From Kordia sp039026955 (GTDB lineage Bacteria > Bacteroidota > Bacteroidia > Flavobacteriales > Flavobacteriaceae): a stretch of 64,000 nucleotides of DNA. Where the stretch lies: assembly GCA_039026955.1 (NCBI GenBank), contig JBCCLH010000029.1, positions 14,093 to 78,092 of the forward strand, given 5' to 3'. The notes beneath the pieces were generated by a model that worked only from the letters and a program-made list of their open reading frames with translations, was not told where the DNA came from and did no database searches. Below are positions 44,976 through 52,548 of the stretch, piece by piece (positions within the stretch are counted from its first letter, which is position 1; each line of letters opens with the position of its first letter). The translations under genes were made by a program, and so were the position numbers.

Positions 44976-45920
44976 ATGACCAGAGAAGAATTACTCGCTG
45001 CCATAGACAAAAAATATCTGGATATGGGGCAAGATCCTGACGTACACCTTTCAGGATTATTATATGCAGAACCCATGAAATACTGGGATTTCATTCAAGT
45101 AGATGCGCTTTTAGGATTGCAAACCCAACGCACTCAATTGCCTGATGAAATGGTATTTATCATGTATCATCAGGTGAACGAATTGGTGTTTAAGATGATT
45201 CTTTGGGAAATGCAACAAATTGCGCATACGGAAGATATTCTACCCAAAAAGTTTGTGATGCATCTGATGCGCATCAGTCGTTATTTTGACTTACTTTCTA
45301 ATTCTTTCGACATTATGGGCGAAGGTATGGAAGTCGCACAATACATGAAATTCCGCGATACATTGACGCCAGCCAGCGGTTTCCAATCGGCACAATACCG
45401 AAAAATAGAAATTGCTTCTACCGAACTCATCAATCTGATTGATTATAGATTTCGAAAAACCATCAATCGTGAAACACCGTATTTACATGCGTATAACAAT
45501 ATGTATTGGCAAGTAGCAGGAAACGATCACAAAACGGGAAAACGCAGTAAGTTGATGGTGAATTTTGATGAGAAATATAAAAAAGAACTCATCAATTGGA
45601 TGAAAGAATACAACACGATCAATTTGTGGACAAAATTCAAGCAATTGCCAGCAGCGTATCAGGAAAATATTGACCTAATCAATGCGATGCGTCATTACGA
45701 TCATACGGTAAATATTAGTTGGGTAATGCATCATTACAATGCGGCTGCAAAGTATATCAACTCCAATGAAGGAAATCCGGAAGCTACTGGCGGCAGTGAT
45801 TGGCAAAAGTACATGCATCCGAAATATCAAAAAAGAATCTTTTTTCCAGCACTTTGGAGCGAAGAAGAACTAGAAAATTGGGGAATTACCAATTTAGAAG
45901 ATTATGCAACACTAAAATAA
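44976..45920 (+). CDS. Tryptophan 2,3-dioxygenase
   Basis: 314 residues. Heme enzyme opening the indole ring of tryptophan to N-formylkynurenine, the first step of the kynurenine route. Family blocks are FIMYHQVNELVFKMILWE near residue 58, PASGFQSAQYRKIE near 130, and the heme-ligand region WVMHHYNAAAKYI followed by EATGGSDW near 265. The second His of MHH aligns with the single His of the paralogue at 51583. Its position after hmgA and hppD makes an aromatic amino acid degradation block. No kynurenine formamidase or kynureninase is in the window. Confidence 0.9.
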   Translation: MTREELLAAIDKKYLDMGQDPDVHLSGLLYAEPMKYWDFIQVDALLGLQTQRTQLPDEMVFIMYHQVNELVFKMILWEMQQIAHTEDILPKKFVMHLMRISRYFDLLSNSFDIMGEGMEVAQYMKFRDTLTPASGFQSAQYRKIEIASTELINLIDYRFRKTINRETPYLHAYNNMYWQVAGNDHKTGKRSKLMVNFDEKYKKELINWMKEYNTINLWTKFKQLPAAYQENIDLINAMRHYDHTVNISWVMHHYNAAAKYINSNEGNPEATGGSDWQKYMHPKYQKRIFFPALWSEEELENWGITNLEDYATLK

Positions 45921-46057
45921 TGGTAAAATCAAGATAAAAAAGCGTAAAAATTTTGAAGAATTCGCAAAGATTATCAAGAAACTTTGTGTACTTGAAAATA
46001 AACAACAACTAAAAACTAGTGAGGCGATAAAAATTGTGTTAAAGTAAAATGCTATGC

Positions 46058-46087
46058 TTGCATAATAAAATACACGTCATATATTTG
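46058..46087 (+). promoter_or_regulatory. Complete promoter of the candidate small RNA
   Basis: TTG at 46058-46060, 19-base spacer, TATATTTG at 46080-46087: a perfect Bacteroidota promoter with no annotated gene behind it. Confidence 0.75.
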
Positions 46088-46091
46088 CAGT

Positions 46092-46204
46092 GCAAAAGCG
46101 AGTGGTTTCCTTTTGCGACTTTAATGAAGAGAGATTTTCATAATTTAAAGTTTTGGTTGGTTAATAAAAAAGAGAGCTCGATCGTAAGATCGAGCTTCTT
46201 TTTT
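46092..46204 (+). ncRNA. Candidate small RNA, about 115 nt
   Basis: It starts a few bases after a consensus promoter. The 5' end folds as AGTGCAAAAG (46089-46098) with CTTTTGC-g-ACT (46110-46120), ten base pairs with one bulged G and an 11-base loop. About 45 mostly A/T bases follow, then a terminator (46167-46204). No standard gene lies inside. A 28-codon frame from 46124 (MKRDFHNLKFWLVN...) runs through the terminator stem and is therefore doubtful. I do not recognise the family; the Flavobacteria-specific flavo-1 RNA would be the first comparison. Confidence 0.55.
46167..46204 (+). terminator. Rho-independent terminator of the candidate small RNA
   Basis: GAGCTCGATC, loop GTAA, GATCGAGCTTC and a T-run. 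Confidence 0.85.
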
Positions 46205-46220
46205 GAATAATTTTAACCAC

Positions 46221-46253
46221 AAAAAAGACTGCCAAAAGTTGCTGACAGTCTTT
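46221..46253 (-). terminator. Rho-independent terminator of the Cys-rich RiPP gene
   Basis: AAAGACTG and CAGTCTTT pair around a 14-base loop; on the minus strand six T follow. It faces the small-RNA terminator, 17 bases away, at the convergent junction. Confidence 0.75.
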
Positions 46254-46291
46254 CCTAATCATTCAATCGTAATTAATAAAAAAACTTAAAC

Positions 46292-46543
46292 TTATGGGAT
46301 TTGTATTGTTGGACAAAATACAGATGGTCCTGATCCAGAGCCACAATTACCTGTAACACCACAACCAGGCGCACAGGTATTGGCACAAGTAGCTGCACAG
46401 GTATTTGCACATGTTGGTGCTTCTGTAGGACAACATGAATGTCCATGACACGTGTGTGTACCTCCACCTTTTAATAAGTCTTGTGTTAATTTGGAAACTG
46501 TTGATTTGTTAATTCCCAATCTTTGAATTTTCTGTTTTTTCAT
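46292..46543 (-). CDS. Cys-rich RiPP (class I lanthipeptide-like) precursor peptide
   Basis: 83 residues. The leader MKKQKIQRLGINKSTVSKL ... LLKGGG has the Bacteroidota class I lanthipeptide leader pattern (KKxxIxxLxxNKxTVxxL, then Gly-Gly). The core has ten cysteines in about 55 residues, preceded by Thr, Asn or Gly at regular spacing: TCANTC, AATCANTC, then APGCGVTGNC. Such Thr-x-x-x-Cys periodicity suits lanthionine or similar thioether or disulfide cross-links. The leader sequence upstream of its ATG is shared with the next minus-strand gene (47430). It has its own terminator. No LanB/LanC, LanM, radical SAM or C39 peptidase gene is in the window, so maturation, if any, uses distant enzymes. 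Confidence 0.75.
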   Translation of the reverse strand: MKKQKIQRLGINKSTVSKLTQDLLKGGGTHTCHGHSCCPTEAPTCANTCAATCANTCAPGCGVTGNCGSGSGPSVFCPTIQIP

Positions 46544-46592
46544 GATTGATAAAAATTTAAAACTATTCCTACTCTATAAGCTTTTCGGATTC
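46544..46592 (-). promoter_or_regulatory. Shared 5' leader, copy 1
   Basis: Minus-strand sequence GAATCCGAAAAGC ... AGAGTAGGAA ... TTTTTATCAAT before the RiPP start. AGAGTAGGAA (46566-46575) sits 22 bases upstream of the ATG. The same arrangement occurs before the gene starting at 47430. Confidence 0.55.
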
Positions 46593-46642
46593 CGCTGTGA
46601 ACACTACTGTTCGTCATTTGTTTTGATAAATTGTTTGATCTA

Positions 46643-46804
46643 ATACCAAATAAACTATAAGATGCAACATATAAACTCGTTCATTTGGCAGTATAGTTCC
46701 TTGTAGCTTCTTTCCGTAGCTAAGGCTATGCAAAAAATCCACTGCGTCCTATACTACCAAAGCAACTTCGTTTCTAAAGTCGCAGCTTATAGTTTATTTG
46801 GTAT
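46643..46804. mobile_element. MITE-like element with 19-bp perfect terminal inverted repeats
   Basis: ATACCAAATAAACTATAAG (46643-46661) is repeated exactly inverted at 46786-46804; the arms continue imperfectly inwards (GGCAGTATAG / CTATACTACC). The centre carries CCGTAGCTAAGGCTATGC (46714-46731), which recurs inverted with one change at 58364-58381. 162 bp, non-coding. Confidence 0.7.
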
Positions 46805-46809
46805 AAATT

Positions 46810-47430
46810 TTAAAATACACAGCGATTTGCTGCATTTGTACATTCAGTGCTAATATTTCGAAGTCTGTTTTGAAATCTAGGTCCGTTTGCAATGCCATTC
46901 ACTACATCTCCGAGTCCGCGATTGTTTAAAATTTGCGTCCAAAAAATTCCCCCATTCACATCGGGCTCTCTTTGTGCCAATCCTTGGTAAGCGATATATA
47001 CCTTTTTGTCAATATCACTACTTGTAATATTGTTTCTTTGTAAAAACGATCTATAGCGATGATCCCATCGTTGCAGTACTCCAGGTGCATTAATGAAACC
47101 AACAGCCACTCCTGTAAAGCCTTGACTGCGCAACACACCAATCCAATAGTTTACGACATTGGCATTTTCCGGACATCTTTCGGAGTATGATAAATAGGCG
47201 AGTCTCACAACGCACTGTTCGTCAATCATTGGTGGATTTGGAATATTTGGCGGTCTATAATCAGGATTAATAGGAATGCCAGGCGCTCGCTTACTTGTTG
47301 CTTCTTCAATAATAGCTTCTTCAGCGTCCACAGTACCATCTTCAGTCTGACAACTAATGATACACAAGGATGCAACAATTAGTGAAAATGCAATTGCAAA
47401 ATAGCGTGATTTTAAAATGATTTTTTTCAT
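46810..47430 (-). CDS. Lipoprotein with DUF4214-like repeats
   Basis: 206 residues. Lipoprotein signal (YFAIAFSLIVASLCIISC, lipidated C27). An acidic, Pro-rich linker (to ~75) is followed by two related segments: NVVNYWIGVLRSQGFTGVAVGFINAPG and VNGGIFWTQILNNRGLGDVVNGIANGPRF. Both have the D/N..G..yW...L...G......GF...P pattern of DUF4214, a domain found in surface and S-layer-associated proteins. The function is unknown. Its 5' leader resembles that of the RiPP gene downstream, and an exact -7 box lies at 47507-47514. Confidence 0.7.
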   Translation of the reverse strand: MKKIILKSRYFAIAFSLIVASLCIISCQTEDGTVDAEEAIIEEATSKRAPGIPINPDYRPPNIPNPPMIDEQCVVRLAYLSYSERCPENANVVNYWIGVLRSQGFTGVAVGFINAPGVLQRWDHRYRSFLQRNNITSSDIDKKVYIAYQGLAQREPDVNGGIFWTQILNNRGLGDVVNGIANGPRFQNRLRNISTECTNAANRCVF

Positions 47431-47483
47431 AGTAATTGATAAATTAAAATTATGTTCCTACTCTGTTGAGGTTTTTCAGATTC
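47431..47483 (-). promoter_or_regulatory. Shared 5' leader, copy 2
   Basis: Minus strand GAATCTGAAAAACC ... AGAGTAGGAA (47455-47464) ... TTTATCAAT; AGAGTAGGAA lies 24 bases before the ATG. See copy 1 at 46544. Confidence 0.55.
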
Positions 47484-47506
47484 TACCTATCCTGATCAAG
47501 ATGATT

Positions 47507-47514
47507 CAAAGTTA
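47507..47514 (-). promoter_or_regulatory. -7 promoter box TAACTTTG (minus strand)
   Basis: Exact TAnnTTTG match 76 bases upstream of the lipoprotein ATG, implying a 5' UTR of about 70 nt that contains the shared leader. Confidence 0.55.
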
Positions 47515-47637
47515 TGTGAGGTTATTTCTTAAAACAAGCAGCGTATTTTCATATTTATAAAAATGAATAGATTTCATTCTTACAAAAAAGCCATTTACTG
47601 AATTAAGTATGTGACTTTTTATGTATATATGGTACTG

Positions 47638-48519
47638 CTATTGTTTTATTACAGTTTTGACAGTTATCTTACCGTCATGGATAAGTTTAAAATAATAGGT
47701 TCCTGCTACTAAATGCGTAGTATCTATACGATATAAAGTACTGTTTACATTTGTAGTAGTACTAGCCACTGTATGCTCACTGATAAAAATCCCTTGATCA
47801 TTATAAATAATGACCTTTATAGGTGTTGGCTGTATAGGTGCGCTTAATGGAGTTGTGTAGGTATGTTGAATGGTAAGATGATCAATACTTGGATTTGGAT
47901 ACGTACTCATCGAAAATTCTATGGGTGTACTCTCTTGTGTGAATGCTGCTCCAGACAAGACATTAATATAGAACGAATGTACTACTGCGGAAGGTTTTCC
48001 ATTTTCACCTAGTAAATAGTCTTTGGCATTATCATATTCATCCAAAACCACAATAACTCTAAATCTTTGCCCAATTTGTGTGGGAATGATATCCGATTTT
48101 ACTTTGAAAGGATATATCGATGTTAATATATCTTTACTTACCTTTTTTTTGCGTACAGGCGGAATTATTATAGGTGCAGTAATTCCATCATCTACAGGAA
48201 TATCAATGGCTTGTTGATTTGTAAGTGAAAGTCTCGCATCCTTTATAGGTTTAGAATACCCAAACCAAAAATAACGTGTATTAGCCAACGATGATTGGTA
48301 TTTAAGATTGATATTAAAACCGATGGTATGACCAGCATATACATCGATTTCTGGTGCTGAAGTTAGCGTTACTCCTTGTTCGCCATTAAGACGATCACTG
48401 ATGATAAGATCTAAATTAATAATATTAACAGAAGATGAAGAATGCATTTGTGCACTTGCAATTCCTATTCCTACGAATAAAAGCAATAGGAACGTTGATT
48501 TGATACTTTGTAAATTCAT
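47638..48519 (-). CDS. Secreted protein with T9SS type A sorting domain
   Basis: 293 residues with a signal peptide (FLLLLFVGIGIASAQ). A beta-rich middle part of unknown family is followed by a T9SS type A C-terminal domain: STYPNPSIDHLTIQHTY ... GTYYFKLIHDGK. I start it at 48519 (MNLQSIK) rather than at the in-frame ATG 11 codons upstream, because this gives a regular signal peptide. The TPR/AraC regulator gene lies directly upstream on the same strand and may control it. Cell-surface location is expected from the sorting domain. Confidence 0.8.
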   Translation of the reverse strand: MNLQSIKSTFLLLLFVGIGIASAQMHSSSSVNIINLDLIISDRLNGEQGVTLTSAPEIDVYAGHTIGFNINLKYQSSLANTRYFWFGYSKPIKDARLSLTNQQAIDIPVDDGITAPIIIPPVRKKKVSKDILTSIYPFKVKSDIIPTQIGQRFRVIVVLDEYDNAKDYLLGENGKPSAVVHSFYINVLSGAAFTQESTPIEFSMSTYPNPSIDHLTIQHTYTTPLSAPIQPTPIKVIIYNDQGIFISEHTVASTTTNVNSTLYRIDTTHLVAGTYYFKLIHDGKITVKTVIKQ

Positions 48520-48622
48520 AACAATTGTGTTTAAAGTTAGACATATTGTCAAAGTATGAATATTTCAATGTTCACTACAACTGCTAGCTGTTCATATTTA
48601 TAAATTTAAACAAAAGAACGCG

Positions 48623-50395
48623 TTAACTCTCAATTTTTCGGATGTAGTACGAAGGATTTAAACCCGTTTTGTTTTTAAACTCTTTGATAAAAGTTGTGGC
48701 ACTTTTATAACCAATCTCTTTGGAAATGGCATGAATGGTATACGATCTAAAAACGGCATCTTCTTTTAGCTTTACCAAAACATAGTCAATTCGGAGTTTG
48801 TTTAAGTATTGACTAAACGTTTGTTTTTTGACAGCATTCAATGCTTTTGATAAATATGTGGTGTTGGTATTGAGCAGTTTTGCGGTAGAATGTAAGGTAG
48901 CTTCTTCTGAAAGATAAAAATGTGTGTCCTCTAAAGTGGTCAACGCTGCTAAAATAGCTTGTGCTTTTTCATCTTTGATAGCAGGATTTTGAACTGTTTT
49001 TTCGGGTTTTGGTTGCGCTGCTTTCTTAGAAATATTGTCAATAATGGCTAAAAATTTCTGCTCTTTCAATTTGGCTTTTCTATAATAGGCTAAAAACGTG
49101 ATCAATAGTAAGGCGACCAATGCGATAGAGACAATCATAGTCACTTTTTTGTCTACCAAAGTTTGTGTGTTTTCATTGGCTAGCTTTTTATTTTCTAGCT
49201 TAAACTCGTTCATATCATCTTCATGAAGCAAATCTTTAGCAGCAGATTTTTGCTCATTTTTTACCTTGATAATACTAGCGATCTCACGTTGATAAAAAAG
49301 TTCTTTATCCTTATCGTCTTGAATCTGTGAGATTTTAATAGCCAACGCATACATTTCTTCAATTCTGTCGGTATAGCTATCTTCTCCAGCTCGTTTAAAA
49401 ATAGCATCTAACAATGCAATGGCTTCCTCATTTTTTCCTTGCTTGGTTAAATTTTGTGCAATGTAAAAATCTGTGATGTACAAGTTGTTTTTCAAGCCCG
49501 CTTCTTTCATCACTTTTTTTCCTGCTTGCAAAAACCCTAAGGATATAGCATATTCCCCTTTTTCATAATATACTTTTCCAAGATTCACATTGAAGCGACT
49601 TTTAAAAATTTCATCATTGATTGCCTCCGCAATGGCAAAACCTTTTGCGTAGGTTGCTTGGGCTTCGTCAAATCGTTTCAATTCGGTAAGGCATAACACT
49701 TTTCCCAACAAAGAACTTAACAATATTTGGGTATCTTCATCTGAAAGCGGTTGCTCTTTTTTATCGAGAATGGCTAAAATGGAATTGAAGTTTTCCAACG
49801 CATTGTTATAACGATGTAGCTTAGCGCGAACATTCGCAATATTAGTCAAACACGATATTTGGTGCGAATCACTTTCAATATCAGCAGATAACTCTTTTGC
49901 AATCAAATACGGTTTTAGTGCTTCTTCATACATACCTTTAACATACCAAGTACTGCCCAACAACGCATTGCTACTTATGGCATACATCGTATCTTTTTCG
50001 CGTTCGGCAATTCTAGCAGCAATGTAGGAACGTTTCAGCGCCTCATCATAATCGGGTTGTAGATAGGAAATATGAGCTATCTGAAAATTTGCAAAAAGCT
50101 GAATAGAAGGATTATTTTCCTCTCGTCCTCTTTCCAAATAGGTTTTGCAATATGCCAATGCTAAAATAGGATCTTTTTTTTTGAAAAATGTATCTTGGAT
50201 AAGTACTTCAATACTGTCGGTAGCATCAGACTTAGCTATAAACAAACGCATTTCCTCAGCGATGCTTACACTGTTCGGCTGTCCTCTTTGTGTTTGTGCT
50301 ACAGCGAAATTGGAAATAAACAACACAACACAACACAGGTAAAAAAATGATGCCTGAATTTGTAGTAATGGTAGTATGCAAAAAATGCGTTTCAT
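48623..50395 (-). CDS. TPR-containing AraC-family transcriptional regulator, membrane-anchored
   Basis: 590 residues. Signal/anchor at the N-terminus, tetratricopeptide repeats over ~50-370 (ALLGSTWYVKGMYEEALKPY, VNLGKVYYEKGEYAISLGF), one membrane segment (VTMIVSIALVALLLITFLAYY, split here as VTMIVSIALVAL and LLITFLAYY) near 425, and a cytoplasmic AraC helix-turn-helix domain over the last ~100 residues (STAKLLNTNTTYLSKALN ... IGYKSATTFIKEFKNKTG). This Bacteroidota architecture senses a periplasmic signal by its TPR part. Target genes are unknown; the adjacent T9SS gene is a candidate. Confidence 0.87.
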   Translation of the reverse strand: MKRIFCILPLLQIQASFFYLCCVVLFISNFAVAQTQRGQPNSVSIAEEMRLFIAKSDATDSIEVLIQDTFFKKKDPILALAYCKTYLERGREENNPSIQLFANFQIAHISYLQPDYDEALKRSYIAARIAEREKDTMYAISSNALLGSTWYVKGMYEEALKPYLIAKELSADIESDSHQISCLTNIANVRAKLHRYNNALENFNSILAILDKKEQPLSDEDTQILLSSLLGKVLCLTELKRFDEAQATYAKGFAIAEAINDEIFKSRFNVNLGKVYYEKGEYAISLGFLQAGKKVMKEAGLKNNLYITDFYIAQNLTKQGKNEEAIALLDAIFKRAGEDSYTDRIEEMYALAIKISQIQDDKDKELFYQREIASIIKVKNEQKSAAKDLLHEDDMNEFKLENKKLANENTQTLVDKKVTMIVSIALVALLLITFLAYYRKAKLKEQKFLAIIDNISKKAAQPKPEKTVQNPAIKDEKAQAILAALTTLEDTHFYLSEEATLHSTAKLLNTNTTYLSKALNAVKKQTFSQYLNKLRIDYVLVKLKEDAVFRSYTIHAISKEIGYKSATTFIKEFKNKTGLNPSYYIRKIES

Positions 50396-50687
50396 TTTAA
50401 AGATGGTTTGTAAGAAGTCGGCTCAAAAAATGATCAGAAATATACAATATATAATTGATAACGTTATCTGTCGCGGGTTATTTTTAATAGTTACAATTTG
50501 CGCTAAAATAGAAGGAAAATAAAAAGGATTTTTAAAATTTTGTGCTTCAAAATACCAGTAAAAAAGCAGCTTTAGCACAGATTGGGACAAAAGTCAAATT
50601 ATTTTTTGGAATAGTAATTGTAATGCTAACATAAATTAACAATAAAGTAATGACTATTTTATTATTTTTACAAACTATTTACTGAAG

Positions 50688-51464
50688 ATGAAACACACAC
50701 TTACTATACTTTGTTTGCTTGCTTGCTGCCTACTTCAAGCACAAAAACGAGATGCCGCCTTTGAAACAGGAGAGTGGTTTAAATTCCGAATTCACTACGG
50801 ATTTATAAACGCCAGTTATGCTACACTCGAAGTAAAAGATGATTATCTCAACGGAAAAAGCGTATATCATGTGGTTGGAAAAGGAAAAACGACAGGCTTT
50901 GCAAGTATCTTTTTTAAAGTAGATGACAACTACGAAAGTTACTTTGACAAAGACACGGGAAAACCGTATAAATTCATTCGTAAAATTGATGAAGGCGGAC
51001 ATACCAAAGACATTGAAATTGATTTCAATCACGACAAATCCAAAGCGCTCGTAAATAACAAAAAGCACAAAACAAAGGAAGAAATTGACATTGAAAAAAA
51101 TGTGCAAGACATGGTTTCTGCGTTTTATTACTTGCGAAACAATTACGATGTTTCCACCATCAAAGAAGGTGACGAAGTGATTTTGAATATGTTTTTTGAC
51201 AAAGAAAACTTCAAATTCAAATTGAAATTCTTAGGAAGGGAAACGATGCGTACCAAATTTGGAAAAGTTCCATGTTTAAAATTCCGACCGTACGTGCAAG
51301 CAGGACGTGTATTTAAAGAAAGTGAAAGCTTAACTTTATGGGTTTCAGATGATGAAAACAAAATTCCAATTCGAATCAAAGCGAAATTAGTGGTGGGTTC
51401 TTTAAAAGCCGATTTAGATGCCTTCAAAGGACTCAAACATCCTTTTAAAATAATAGTAGACTAG
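50688..51464 (+). CDS. DUF3108-domain envelope protein
   Basis: 258 residues, signal peptide (TLTILCLLACCLLQAQ) and a beta-rich DUF3108 domain (GEWFKFRIHYGFINASYATLEV ... YHVVGKGKTTGFASIFFKVDD). DUF3108 proteins are periplasmic or outer-membrane-associated with unresolved function. It leads a same-strand group with the dioxygenase paralogue (119-base gap), the M23 lipoprotein and pgi. Confidence 0.82.
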   Translation: MKHTLTILCLLACCLLQAQKRDAAFETGEWFKFRIHYGFINASYATLEVKDDYLNGKSVYHVVGKGKTTGFASIFFKVDDNYESYFDKDTGKPYKFIRKIDEGGHTKDIEIDFNHDKSKALVNNKKHKTKEEIDIEKNVQDMVSAFYYLRNNYDVSTIKEGDEVILNMFFDKENFKFKLKFLGRETMRTKFGKVPCLKFRPYVQAGRVFKESESLTLWVSDDENKIPIRIKAKLVVGSLKADLDAFKGLKHPFKIIVD

Positions 51465-51582
51465 TCAAAAATACACATCTTGGATTCATGGCGAATTCCA
51501 TAAGAAGTGATTTAAATCTTTTTGTTACATAAGAAAAGTTTAAATTACTTCTAAGACACAGTCTTACATAAACACCTAACAG

Positions 51583-52548
51583 ATGAAAATTTCTCCAGAA
51601 ATTGCAGCTCGAATTGAAAAATTAGAAAGAAAATATACAAATTCTGGGCAAGACTTAGGCTCCTATCTCGACGGCTTATTGCATCAACGCTATCTTACGT
51701 ATTGGGAATACATTCACTTAGATACCTTACTGAGTTTACAAATACCGCGCACATTTTTCCCGGATGAAGAAATCTTCATCATGTATCATCAAATTACGGA
51801 GTTGTACTTTAAGCTCATCATTCACGAGCAAAAGCAAATCATTGATGACAAAGGACAAACAGCAGAGTTTTTCACGCAACGCATTCATAGAGTCAATAAC
51901 TATTTCAAAGCCTTAATTTCCTCTTTTGAAATCATGATCAACGGCATGGAAAGAAAGCAATTTCTAAACTACAGAATGTCCTTATTGCCTGCGAGCGGAT
52001 TTCAATCAGCGCAATATCGTATGATTGAATTGTATGCTACTCCAATGGAAAACCTAGTGCATCACACCGTACGCAATCAATTTTCAGCAGCAGACAGTTT
52101 GGACGATCTCTACGAAAACATTTATTGGAAAAAAGGCGCAACGGACAGTCAAACAGGCGAAAAAACACTCACACTCAAACAATTTGAATATCGCTACACG
52201 CCGCGTTTCATGCGAATTGCCACAGAAGTACAACACAGCACCATATATCATCGCTACCAAGCGTTGCCTGAACAGGTAAAAAATGATAAAAATCTAATTG
52301 AAGCACTCAAAACGCTGGATCTCAATGCAAATGTCAACTGGCCACTCATGCACATGGGTTCCGCATATCGCTATTTACGACGCGAAAAAAAGACCATCGA
52401 TGCCACTGGCGGAACCAATTGGAGAGAATACTTGCCGCCAAGTTTTCAAAAAGTGATCTTTTTTCCCGAAATTTGGAGCGAAAATGAAAAAAGCGAATGG
52501 GGAAAAGAATGGGTAGACCATATTTTCAACACAGAAAGGAAACAATGA
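51583..52548 (+). CDS. Second tryptophan 2,3-dioxygenase family protein
   Basis: 321 residues, a clear paralogue of the protein at 44976: FIMYHQITELYFKLIIHEQKQI, PASGFQSAQYRMIE and the heme region PLMHMGSAYRYL ... DATGGTNW are all present. It is more divergent around the presumed substrate pocket (for example MHM in place of MHH). The stop codon overlaps the start of the M23 gene (ATGA), so the two are translationally coupled. Its association with envelope genes rather than catabolic ones suggests a role other than bulk tryptophan degradation; that is inference. Confidence 0.82.
   Translation: MKISPEIAARIEKLERKYTNSGQDLGSYLDGLLHQRYLTYWEYIHLDTLLSLQIPRTFFPDEEIFIMYHQITELYFKLIIHEQKQIIDDKGQTAEFFTQRIHRVNNYFKALISSFEIMINGMERKQFLNYRMSLLPASGFQSAQYRMIELYATPMENLVHHTVRNQFSAADSLDDLYENIYWKKGATDSQTGEKTLTLKQFEYRYTPRFMRIATEVQHSTIYHRYQALPEQVKNDKNLIEALKTLDLNANVNWPLMHMGSAYRYLRREKKTIDATGGTNWREYLPPSFQKVIFFPEIWSENEKSEWGKEWVDHIFNTERKQ

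Noticed and set aside
46092..46204. tRNA or tmRNA in the small transcription unit
   Set aside because: There is no cloverleaf, no CCA-end stem and no T-loop sequence; only one hairpin and a terminator can be drawn.
46273..46467. Second minus-strand frame overlapping the RiPP gene
   Set aside because: It is an out-of-frame shadow of the Cys-rich core without leader, start context or family.
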